From contig NC_037275.1 in the NCBI RefSeq assembly GCF_000002425.4, positions 9,968,533 to 10,032,532 on the forward strand: a stretch of 64,000 bases of DNA. Reading direction: 5' to 3'. The DNA comes from Physcomitrium patens (Eukaryota > Streptophyta > Bryopsida > Funariales > Funariaceae). The notes under the pieces were generated by a model. The model was not told where the DNA came from. It did not search any database and saw only the letters and a program-made list of their open reading frames with translations. The position numbers and the translations under genes were made by a program. Of the stretch, positions 48,443 through 58,755 are shown one piece after another (positions within the stretch are counted from its first letter, which is position 1; every line of letters starts with the position of its first letter).

Positions 48443-50075
48443 ACGAGACTACTAAAAAGACAACCATGTCAAGTGCTTGTGGATTGTGGCTCAATGAAAA
48501 ATTACATCTCGACTAAAATTATCAACCAACTTAGAATTAAAACTAAGATAATTAAGAAAGAAAGTATATACCTTACAGATGATTGAGAGAACATATTAAG
48601 TGAAACATGTGAAGAAAAAACCTTAAAGTTAACTGGCATATACATCTTAAGAAACATGTTCAAAGTAATAAAGCTAAGATATGATGTTATCTTTGATATG
48701 CTATGGCTAAATTTAGAAAATAAATAAGTTAATTGGATAGAAAGGATAATCTTTAAAGATAGTAGACACAAGATGATTCTTTGTACCTTTGCATCAAGTA
48801 AAGAAGAAAAATAATGTGCAACTAAAGACTTATTCTTAAAAATGACCTTTACAAAGAAGCAAATATAATATATGCAATTGGTATGTATGGTGGTTCAAAA
48901 TTTTGCATTAGTGGTAGAAAAGACAACCGAAGGAGTAGAACATGCAGAGCAACTCATACAAGAATATCAAAATGTCTTTCCAACCAACCTACTGAATAAT
49001 ATGCCTCTTGATTGAGGTGCCTCCTTTCAAATAAAACTATTGTTTAAAGCCAAACTAGTAAATTTGAAAATTTATTGCTTGACACCAAAAGAACTTGGAG
49101 AGCTATGAAAAACATAAGACAAACTCTTCAAAAAGGGCCTCATTTAAGAAAGCATATCACCATGAACAGTACTTATACTCCTTGCACCCAAAAAGGATGG
49201 TAGACTTTGACTTTGTATTGATTATCGAGGCGTCAATAAGTAGACTATTAAAAATACATATCCACTTCTACGTGTAGATAATCTTCTTAATCAATTTCAA
49301 AATATGACCATCTTTAGTAAATTGGATCTTTGAAGTAAATATTGATAGATATCTATTGTAAGAGAGGATAATAAAAAGGCAACATTTCGTACACACTATG
49401 GATATTTTGAATGGTTTGTTTTATCTTTTGGCCTCACCAATACTCCAACTTCTTCTATAGGACACATAAACATATTGTTTTGAGACCTTTAGACAAGTAT
49501 ATAGTTATCTTCATTGATGGTATCTTTGTATATACTAAAATCTTTGAGGAGCATGAGCAAAATCTATAAGAAATATTATGTTGGCTACAAGATAGTCGCT
49601 TTTATTATAAGCAATCAAAATATGAACTTTAAAAGTTAAAAGTCACATTTTTTAGGCATGTGATATCATCCAAAGGCATGCACATGGCATAAGATAAGAT
49701 AAAAGTAGTGGAAGATTAGCCTCCCTTCAAAGATATTTCTGAAGTCCATTCATTTTTAGGCCTTATTGGATATTATCATCATTTTATTATATAATTTGTG
49801 CACATAGCTACCTCATTGATAAACTTATTTGAGAAGGGTGTTCCATTTGAATAGAAACTAGAGTAATAAAGTACCTTTGATATATTGAAGGTGACACTCA
49901 TTACTACTCCAGTATTATAATTTTTTGATATCTAGCTTGAGTATAAGTAAGGACGACAATATATCAAGTAAGACAATTTATTATGTTGTCAGGGTAGAAA
50001 GAATTTGCCTTAAGAAAGAGCTGAGCTTTTGGCTCCTATTAAATGCTCAATCAAATCTAAGATATTAAAGTTCAA
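48443..50075 (+). pseudogene. Chromovirus protease and reverse transcriptase relic
   Basis: Frames on the plus strand: CQVLVDCGSMKNYIS is the aspartic protease loop. LAPKKDGRL, CIDYRGVNK, IFSKLDL, YGYFEWFVLSFGLTNTP and YIVIFIDGIFVYTK are RT blocks in order. The catalytic DD pair reads DG in the last. SVHSFLGLIGYYHHFI marks the RT-RNase H connection. Stops at former Trp and Arg/Gln codons break the frame. The RNase H part ends near 50075 at a TA microsatellite. Confidence 0.8.
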
Positions 50076-50080
50076 AATTT

Positions 50081-50081
<1 letters not shown>

Positions 50082-50124
<43 letters not shown>
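50082..50124. repeat. (TA)n microsatellite
   Basis: About 40 bp of alternating T and A marking the left edge of the unidentified block inside the chromovirus. Confidence 0.9.
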
Positions 50125-50126
<2 letters not shown>

Positions 50127-50127
<1 letters not shown>

Positions 50128-50930
50128 GGCAATTAAATCAATACATAAGCCTAAGTACAAAAAAAAGTATTCAAATATATGATAAAATATCTTAAAACCT
50201 TATATTTCTTTATGGAATTTTTTTTCCAAACTTCGATAGTTCATATATCACAATTCGATTATCCAAACAAACTAAAATTTTATATGAAATATTGATATAA
50301 TTTTAACAACTATTAAAACAAATTTCTACTACAAATTTGTTACGGATCTTAAGATATTGCGAAAATCCTAACAGTAGCTTCAACTCCTTTCTTACATATA
50401 CTTGCATGTAATTTTCTTCATATCTCATAAGTTAAGTACTTAAATACCATGAAACTTTGATTTATTTCTTCTTAACCTAATAACACATACTTATAGAAAT
50501 TTTGAGCCAAAAATTCGTCTAGAAACTCAAGATATGGCTCCAACCATTACTATCAACAAAACAACTTACTTACTATCTTTGAATTACATATGTTGTCTTC
50601 AATGCCCTATAAATTCTTTATTTAGACTTAGAATTCATCAAATAATATACGAAAAATATAGCTAAAAAAGTACTTTTTTCAATCCCAATTGTTGATCCTT
50701 CATTGCTCTTCATAAGCATATGTTATGCCTAAAGAGTGATAATAGATGCAAAATTAATACCTTAACTTTAAATGCCTATAACTCCTTCATAAAAACTCCA
50801 AATCACACAAAATTTATATCCAAACCATATCTAAAAACCTAAAATTGCTGATCCTAGCCTCTAAAAATCTTGTGTTGTTGGTGGCTATCTGCATACTGCG
50901 TTTATTAATTTTGTGCAGTACGGAGGCAGT
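50127..50930. other. Unidentified block inside the chromovirus
   Basis: About 800 bp without similarity to the other chromovirus copies or to any other repeat in the window. It replaces the RNase H to integrase region. No long frame. Near 50890 it is more GC-rich (ATACTGCGTTT, GTGCAGTACGGAGG). It could be a further solo LTR or other insertion, with TA repeat at its start. Confidence 0.4.
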
Positions 50931-50934
50931 GTTG

Positions 50935-51360
50935 TGTCTGTTGTAAGGCTCTTGTAAGTTATTGTATAAACTCCTCCATTGTCATTTTGTTGGTATCAAT
51001 GGGATGATAAAAAAATTTTGGCATAATTGGATGCTAATCAAAGTTAAAAAAAAAAAAAAAAATGAATGACTAAGACTTACTTGAATAATATCATTGTAGG
51101 CAAACTCTAAAGGCATCAAGTATTCATCCTAGTTATTATGATGAGATCCGTTCTAGAATCTTTTATTGCCCTAGATGTTCAGATATTAGGATGTCATGTC
51201 TCTCTTGAAGTATGCATGTCCGGAGTATAGCATTGTCAATTATATAAATGTACTTCTTGAAATAGAATAAGCCATCACTACGACTATAATCTTGATACTA
51301 TGTATTGTCCACCTTCAGCCTATCACTAACCATCTTAAAATAAACATTCTGATTCTTGAA
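50935..51360 (-). pseudogene. Inverted chromovirus integrase segment
   Basis: Matches 24880-25080 and then 295-505 in the same (plus) direction, and both of those belong to minus-strand elements. This piece therefore runs opposite to the element that contains it. The plus-oriented integrase end resumes after about 51380. Confidence 0.65.
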
Positions 51361-51379
51361 ATACCACCAACAACACGAG

Positions 51380-51850
51380 AAGGGTGAGAAGGTCTTATTC
51401 TCCAATGTCAATTTGTCACTTGCTACATCAATCCAAATCCATAAACTAGTACCTCAGTAGCTTGGACCTTTCGACATTTTTATAGTATTTTTTGATGTCA
51501 CATATCGTCTCAAGCTTCTGCCATATATTAGATCCATCCACTCTTTCATGTTTTGAAATTGAAGGAATTTCATATCAAGCTAAAGTACTTTTTGGATTGA
51601 TACTAACTATAACAACCACTAGTTGTAGTTGATGATCAACAAGAATATGAAGTAGACAATATTTTGGAGTATTGCTATCTTTGCCGTGGTAATAGATATC
51701 TACAACTTTAGTATAAAGTTCTTTAGAAAGGTTATTCTATCTACAATGCAACGTTGGAATCTATACAAAACCTCATCTATTGCCAAGAGACAATTTGGAA
51801 ATACCATCAGAAAAAAAACAAGGACGTTTTGCATTAGTGGAAAGAAATTA
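51380..51850 (+). pseudogene. Chromovirus integrase C-terminus with chromodomain
   Basis: Plus-strand frames read LFSNVNLSLATSIQIHKL, LGPFDIFIVFFDVTYRLKL, then DDQQEYEVDNILEYC, YKVL and KGYSIYNATLESIQNL. The last two match the core of a chromodomain (W-K-G-Y followed by T-W-E, here with Trp lost to stop or other codons). This assigns the family to the chromoviruses. The 3' LTR follows. Confidence 0.75.
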
Positions 51851-51852
51851 AC

Positions 51853-52384
51853 TATTAAAAAATATAAATAAGATATTTTTATTGTTGGTATATAGGAATA
51901 GATAGTTGAAACTATATTTGAGAAGTTATAGAAGTTTCTAGAATTGGGACTAGATTAATGGACCATATAGGATTCACCGTAGAACATTCTAGAAAGAGCT
52001 TAGGGCAGTTATCTATGTAGAGTCTACTATAAAACCTTCTAAAAAAAATTTAGGATGATTATCTAAGTATGATCCATCATCTAGAGATATCTTAGAAAGT
52101 TCATGGTAGTAGAAGAAAGTATTAATAAGACTAGCTAGAGCCTTTTGAGGCATCTAGTTAAATATAGCTTCAATCCTTGTCTCTTAATAAAGTTTGGTTT
52201 TACATCTTTCAATTCAGTTCTATTTTATTCTATTTTCGTTTGCATATATTTTTTTTTTCTGTTCCATTCTATTTATTTTTGTTTAATTTTATTCTAGTCC
52301 ATTTTGTCTTATTTTGTGATAAAATTTTATGTTGTTGTAAATTAGAAGCGTCTTAGATTTTCAAGATAGATTGGTCTTGTTTCA
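51853..52384 (+). repeat. 3' LTR of the chromovirus at 45-52 kb
   Basis: Pairs with 45276-45797. It ends TTGGTCTTGTTTCA and is followed by the CTTGA target duplication. Confidence 0.85.
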
Positions 52385-52389
52385 CTTGA

Positions 52390-53593
52390 TGTTTTTAATT
52401 ATTTAATTATATATACTAATTTTACATCAAATTCTTTTTATTAATTTAAAGTAATTTTTAAAATTTTATTTTTTATTTAGTGAGTTGTTCAAACACAATT
52501 TTTTATTCATTATTATTTTGCTAAAGGGTCTTGAGACTTTATAGTAAATTCTATGAGTAAGTAGTGCTTTTAATTTTACTTCAAGTCATTGTAGTAGAAT
52601 ATGCTTATATGACATGTAACAAATTTGCATTTCATATTATTATCTATACTACTATCTTTTAAATATCATACTTTTATAATTAGCTTACATGAATTATAAA
52701 AGATGGATGGAAAAATTGTAAATTTGAATGGATCTAATATGTTTTTCATGTTTTTAATAGTTAAAGGAAGTGGAATTGTATAAGTAAAAATATCCATAAT
52801 TTTATATATTTAGTAGTAATAAATTAAGAATTTAGAGGAGATCTTTTCGTCCACTATCCTTATAAAGAATTGCATTGTATGCAAGGATTTTATTTCAATG
52901 GATTTTTCTTCTATATATATGAAATTCACAATTGCTTGAACTTTGGTATAAGTATATTACAATGTTTGAGAGATTTTCACTTATTATGTTATACAACCAG
53001 ATGAAAGATCAAATTATTTTAGTATGGCTCTTTAGAATGATTTCATCACACTATCTCAATTGTGGAGTTATAATTGAATATAATGAAACTAATATGTGAT
53101 ACTTTGATAATAACAAAATGGAATGAGAAAGAGATTAATAATACACGTATACATAGGAATGAAGACCACATTATTTAATCACAACAAAGGAGTGTTTTTA
53201 TAAGTGAATGTAGGATATTAGAAATCAAAGAAGAAAATAAAGAACAAGAATTGGAGCAATTGGAGATGCCAGATTTCATTTAATATGGATTATATACAAG
53301 CAAGTAGTAATAGCTTATATGAAAAGAAATATGCAACTATACAAAACAAAATAAACACAATATGTGTGCAATTAATGTACTTTGAAGTCAAATATTCTAA
53401 AGAATTAGAAAATATATGTAAGATTAATTAGATTTTTTATTCAATATTTTTTATTAAACAAATATTATAAGAAAAGAAAATATCTAACTTTCCAATAAAT
53501 ATTGACTTAGTCATAGCAAGATTCAAAGGGAGAAATTTTTTAATATAATTAATGTAATTTAAATTAAAAGAGCTAGAGTTTTAGGCTAATCTA

Positions 53594-53630
<37 letters not shown>

Positions 53631-54364
53631 CTCCCATCTATCAAAATATTTATTTAAGTTTTTAGGATTTTATTTTTTATTTTAGAATTCAATAAAATAA
53701 TAATAATACATAATATGACCTATACTTATTCTTTGTTTGATTGGTTATTTTTTTAAGCACTAAACATGCTTATTTAATTCACAACTTGAAAAATAAGTAA
53801 TCAACATCTCAAGAAAATACATCATATTTCTTAAAGTATATAGAAGTGTTCATTTTTTTATTTTGGATTCTATAGTAATTTCAAGTTACAAACACCACTC
53901 AAAAGCATCTTGAAGCTTATACATGATATATAATCATGGTCAATATCTCCTATTATGGTTAAAATGTGTTGTATTATAAGACAATTTTTTTGGATATTCA
54001 TATTGTGCAAAGAGGACATTTTAATGGTATAAGAAGATATAAATGGAATTTATAATTTGAGAAGGAAAATTTTGACTATTTTTCTATGAAAATAAAATAT
54101 AATTGATTATCTCACAATATGATTTATATAATAGATATGTGTGTATAATGTAAGAAACTTGAAGAACATGTAAACAAACAAGGAAATGAAGGAATATGGG
54201 AACCAAAGAGCACAAAGAAACATAGATAAATAAAAGAATAGATGGATGTGCCAAAGATTGCAATACCCAACAACATTGGTTTTTGCTAGAGAATATAAAT
54301 TTGTAGTAAATAAAAATTATGTTTGTCAATTACATTGAAGAAACATATATGGTTCTCTTCTTAA

Positions 54365-54398
<34 letters not shown>

Positions 54399-56359
54399 CT
54401 TCTTCATTAATATTTCTTTAAGAATGGTTAATTTTTGACTTAAGAATCACAAATTAGAATTTTATAACTTTTTTGTGGCCAATGGCATGGATTTCTACTA
54501 AACTATATATATATATAATATAAATAGATTTTGTTTGTATATTTAGTATTTATTTTGAATATGATGTAAATTTTTTTAATGTTCTTTAGAAAATCATTAC
54601 ATTTAAAAAATAAATAAATAAAAAATAAAGTCCATTGGAATATTAAAATTGCTTCATGTAAATTTAATAAGAAAAAGTATTTTGTTATGAGGTGTTGAAA
54701 AAGCTGCCTTGAATCTAAATCAAAGGTCCATATTATTAGCCAATATGATTTTATTTGTTGCAATATATATTTTGGCTGTTTCCTTGTAGGATGTAACATC
54801 TTGACTCTTGACAGTTGTGTTGACCTTTAAAAAAAAATCAAATATTTGAAGATGTATGTGTGTATATAAATAAATAAATACATAAATAAGAGAGTGTTTA
54901 AAATTTATTTTTCAAGCAGAGGATTTGATATAATTCTTTTCTGAATTATCCATTTCAACAATCAAATTCATCTGAAGACTTTATTTAATCCAACTTGAGG
55001 TTTATTGTTCTTCGTTTTTCTCATTCTTGTAGTCATAATATTAAAAAAGGCAATAACAATTGTAAATATACAAACTTGTTTGTTTACAGATGACCATTTG
55101 TATTTTTCTCTGATGTTTGCAAAGATAATGAAGTTGGTTATTGGGTTGTGGTCCTACTGGATCAAGTTGTTATAATTAATAGAGTTTTTGTTAGCAAATG
55201 AAACCATTTTATGAAAATTAATATTGAAAGATCATGCATTTACATGTTATTCAAAGCTTGTGTTGGATATTCTGTAAATTTTGGAGTGATCCTATACGGT
55301 AGTAAATTATTTTATATTAATTTTAACATGTATATGACTTTCAAATGAAGTTGGTATGTAAAATTGGTACAAATTTAAACAAATGAAAATTTTAACACTA
55401 ACATTTCTATTTGACTGATCAATAATTAAGCATTATTATTTATGCTAATTTAATTTTTAAAAATCTGTTTTAGGTGATTTTCATTTTTAATATGTATTTT
55501 TAAAATAGTAACTTTAAATGAATAAATTAAAAATATGAAATTATCAATAAACTAGTTGTCTTATGGAAGTTTGACTTTAAATTAATCTTTACCAAGTAAA
55601 CCATTGCTGTGAATTTTAGAGAATCGTACTGTAGATTTGCAAGTAATTATTAATTTATTTATTAAAACAAACTTAGAATTTCACGTTATTTTATTGAAAA
55701 TTATTTTATTTCAAAAGTATGTACCAAAAATTTGGATTTTTCTTTTTCTTTTAATTTTTTTCTACATTATTTTTCAATAAAATATAAACTTAGTCTGAAA
55801 ATTAGACTATTCATTTCAATTTAATTCAAAACGTATTTAGAATATCTGAAATTCCTTAAACATACAAAAAATTATCAAAGTAAAGAAAGCTCCTGTATAA
55901 CTTCAATCCAATATAATTAAAAAAAAAAAGAGAAAACACACCATTTATCAATTGCATCAAAAGAATCAAATTTCAATGTTTTCAGAATGTAGTACAAAGA
56001 AATAAATCCATGGATACCAACATATTTCTTGTGCAAAGATTGATTTATCCGATTTCAAAACCAATTTTTGACTATTAATTGTGGCATTAGATAATTGGCT
56101 ACCTTTTTTCTTTTTAATTGGTAACAAAAATAAAAAAATAAAAATCTCTAAAAAAAAATACATACAACAATGTTTATTGTAGAACCTCATCCACACAAAC
56201 TTAAGATACAACAAATAAGTAAAGGCAACAAAACTTTTGTAGAAGAAGAAGAAGAAGAAGAAGAAGAAATCTAACTTGAAAATAAAACCCAACAGAAAGA
56301 AAACATCAAAAACACATTGAAAACATTGAGCAGCATGTAAAACACATGTAAAACATGCT

Positions 56360-56390
<31 letters not shown>

Positions 56391-56435
56391 GAAAACACGC
56401 TTTGATTATTAGAAACAGTGGCTGAACATGTCTGG
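52390..56435. other. AT-rich intergenic block with simple repeats
   Basis: No gene recognised. It contains a poly-A run (about 53598-53627), (TA)n runs (about 54366-54393, 54504-54518 and 56369-56390) and a GAA run (about 56245-56268). Unlike the blocks to the left it shows no LTR or pol similarity to the families in this window. Confidence 0.5.
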
Positions 56436-57450
56436 AAGAATACAAATTTGTAAAGGTCCGATGCCAAGCTAAGCTCCGCGAAGTTCACTCCAAGTTGATC
56501 CTCAATTCTGTTGTTTGTCACTTCCAGCATCCATGTAGCTGGGTTGTACCCTTCTTTGATTTTGGTAACTCCAGGGATAGCCTATCAAGTACCGCACGAC
56601 CAAACTTAGTATCATCCCCGTGCACCTTAATGCTACATTACCATATGTATAAACAAGTGAAACCGAAGTATTAACTAAGCGTGTATCTCGATCATGAAAG
56701 AGAGATTCAATCCCTTGTCATACCTAGAAGTATTCGATAATCCTCTCAGAATTGTGTCCCAATGGCCCGTTATAAATCACCCGTCCTCCACGCTTCAGAA
56801 GAAGCAACTCATCAAAAGCTTCGAAGAAGTCAATGCTGGGTTGATGAATGGTCCACACATCAGTCCTCCCCGTGTCCACCGTGGTACGCACAGTACGCAT
56901 CACAATGCAGCGGATCGAGCGTCGAGACCCCTGGTAGGCTCATCCATGAAGATGATGGAGGGGTTTACCACCAACTCCGCCGCAATGGTCTGATGTTTCC
57001 TTTGCTCTGTCGACAACCTGGAAGTTCCAGGCAACCCCACCAATGCATGCTCGACAAGGCTCAGCTCCATAAGCTCCATCACTTGGTCCACAAATTTCAG
57101 CTTGTCTTCATTGGAGATGTCGGGATCTAGACGAAGCCAAGCATACCCAAGCAACTCGCGCACGTCGAGTTGAGGGGAACGGATGTCATTCTGCTCGCAG
57201 CATCCCGAAATCCTGGCAAATGTTTCCTGCACTTTGGGATACCCAGAGATTCTAATGTCGCCTTCTACGGATCCACCTGTTTTTCTTTCCCTGCCAAGAC
57301 GTCCATGAGAGTCGTCTTCACGGCTCCACTCACACCCACGAAAGCTGTCAGCACACCAGGTCTGAAGGAGCTTGTAATGTTGCTGAGCAGCTTCAACTTC
57401 GTCTCTGTCAGATCTTATTGTTTCATTTCAGGGGCATGTCGATGTAACAA
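56436..57450 (-). pseudogene. Full-size ABCG (PDR-type) transporter fragment, second nucleotide-binding domain
   Basis: Minus strand, high to low: YIDMP, then [35 protein letters not shown] (Walker A with the second Gly changed to Val), [31 protein letters not shown] (Q-loop), [20 protein letters not shown] (signature region), [17 protein letters not shown] (Walker B), then [20 protein letters not shown] and IIEYF. A further exon at 56436-56583 gives AIPGVTKIKEGYNPATWMLE and FAELSLASDL, after a GT-AG intron. At least three single-base frame shifts (near the PPEMK motif, after the Walker A and after DARSAA) and stops make it non-functional. Everything before the domain and the second membrane part are absent. 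Live homologues export terpenoids, hormones and lipids across the plasma membrane. Confidence 0.88.
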
Positions 57451-57460
57451 TTCCCTACAT

Positions 57461-57528
57461 CTATATATATATATATATATATAACATCTTAACAATTCCC
57501 GATATATATATATATATATATATATATT
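57461..57528. repeat. Two (TA)n microsatellites
   Basis: Two TA runs of about 20-25 bp separated by ACATCTTAACAATTCCCGA. They border the upstream end of the ABCG fragment. Confidence 0.9.
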
Positions 57529-57537
57529 CATCCTCAT

Positions 57538-57940
57538 ATGAGTGACGAGCACTGGATGGACGGAGGCGAGGTAACATTGACGAGAGTCATCTATCATCCA
57601 TCCATGAAGAAGGGCTACAAGTCAGAGCTCAGAGTTGTTGGGTCGACGACGGCGGACTCGTGGCTGCCGAAACCCCACACTCTCTTTCTGTTGCTCATTT
57701 TGTTTTGCATTAATTTCCCGTGTGAGAAGACGAGATTAGGGCGCAGCTGTTTGCTTTCCAATGGGGCTCATCTGCTACAGTGTTGTTGTTGTTACTGAGC
57801 TGTACTTTCGTCGAACCGGAGAACCTTGCAGCAGCAGGGCATCATAGCTCAGTCGGAGATTCGGCCCGGAAACACAGGACAACACACCTGAGCGGGTTTC
57901 GAGAGATCCTCCTGATTAGGGCTGTGGAATCGGACAAGGT
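57538..57940 (+). promoter_or_regulatory. Presumed promoter region of the lipid phosphate phosphatase gene
   Basis: GC-richer, non-repetitive stretch between the pseudogene and the first transcribed exon inferred for the phosphatase. No TATA box at a convincing place. Function is inferred from position only. Confidence 0.3.
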
Positions 57941-58040
57941 AGATGGAGATTAATTGGGCAAGTGGGGTGGAGCCGAGGAATGGGATCACCGCTTCAGCTG
58001 GGTGCAGGAAGCCTTGGAAGGAGAGGACTTCTTCAACGAG
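57941..58040 (+). other. Probable 5' untranslated exon of the phosphatase gene
   Basis: Ends in a strong donor (CAACGAG/GTATGCAACT at 58040/58041). A matching acceptor with a pyrimidine tract lies at 58728 (TATCGTGTGTACAG/AGC), 27 bp before the ATG at 58756. The short frame inside it (start 57943) is likely an upstream frame and not protein. The left limit is a guess. Confidence 0.35.
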
Positions 58041-58755
58041 GTATGCAACTAATCTTTTCTCCCTGGTTTCCTCTCGAGCTGGTTTGGCGTTGGGGTGGGA
58101 GTGCGGAAATCTCGTTTCGATCGCTTTGGTTTGACCAGACGCGGTTTCTTTGATTAGCTAGCGTTGACACCCAGGTCGCCGAAGTTGAACAATATGTGAC
58201 CAGTTTCTAGTGTAGACCCTCCCATTTCTGTCTGTCTTCGTGGAATTTGGTAGCGAGTGCTGAGTTTCTTCCTGTACTGTCGACTAGAAGCGCCACGAGT
58301 TTCCTTGTTTTTACTTCTTCCTTCTCTATGCTTTCCTCCGACATAGTCATTATCTCACTTCTCTGGCTTCTCTCTTCGTTTGATTCCTGTTTAAAGTTTG
58401 GTTTTTGGGCCAGGGATCCATGTCTATGCTCCTGACAATAAATTGTCGATCCTCTACTTAGGCTGTGCTGTGTGTCCTTCAGTCTCTCTACCGCATCTTC
58501 AACGTGTTTATGTTTTGTTTTGTGTTTTTTTTTTGTGTTTTTGTGTTTTTTTTTTTTTTTTTAAATATATTTTTAGTCGCTAACAGATTGCAATGAGGAA
58601 CCAAGTTATAGAGTAAGCGATTGAAATTATGTTACAGAGCTTTAGGGATGCTTGTACATTCCAATTCTTCCTCATAAGATCGTCGGGATCAGTTTACCAC
58701 TTTCTTTCGCTGCCTATCGTGTGTACAGAGCAATACATTACTTGTGAGATCTAAA

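Larger units (their letters stand above)
45276..52384 (+). mobile_element. Ty3/gypsy chromovirus, best preserved copy
   Basis: Plus-strand element bounded by LTRs 45276-45797 and 51853-52384 and by the perfect 5-bp target duplication CTTGA (45271-45275 and 52385-52389). The primer site TGGTATCAAAG lies at 45799-45809. Gag, zinc-knuckle, protease, RT, RNase H and integrase-chromodomain relics follow. Three disturbances are visible: a nested array LTR in the protease region (46983-48442), an unidentified block (about 50127-50930) and an inverted integrase piece (about 50935-51360). It is younger-looking than the other two copies because longer frames survive, but it is still broken. Confidence 0.88.

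Noticed and set aside
55966..56445. 159-residue minus-strand frame rich in Phe and Tyr
   Set aside because: It arises from TA, GAA and A-rich simple repeats read in reverse, and its amino acid runs mirror the repeats.
56762..57130. 122-residue plus-strand frame at the ABCG locus
   Set aside because: It is antisense to a recognisable nucleotide-binding domain.
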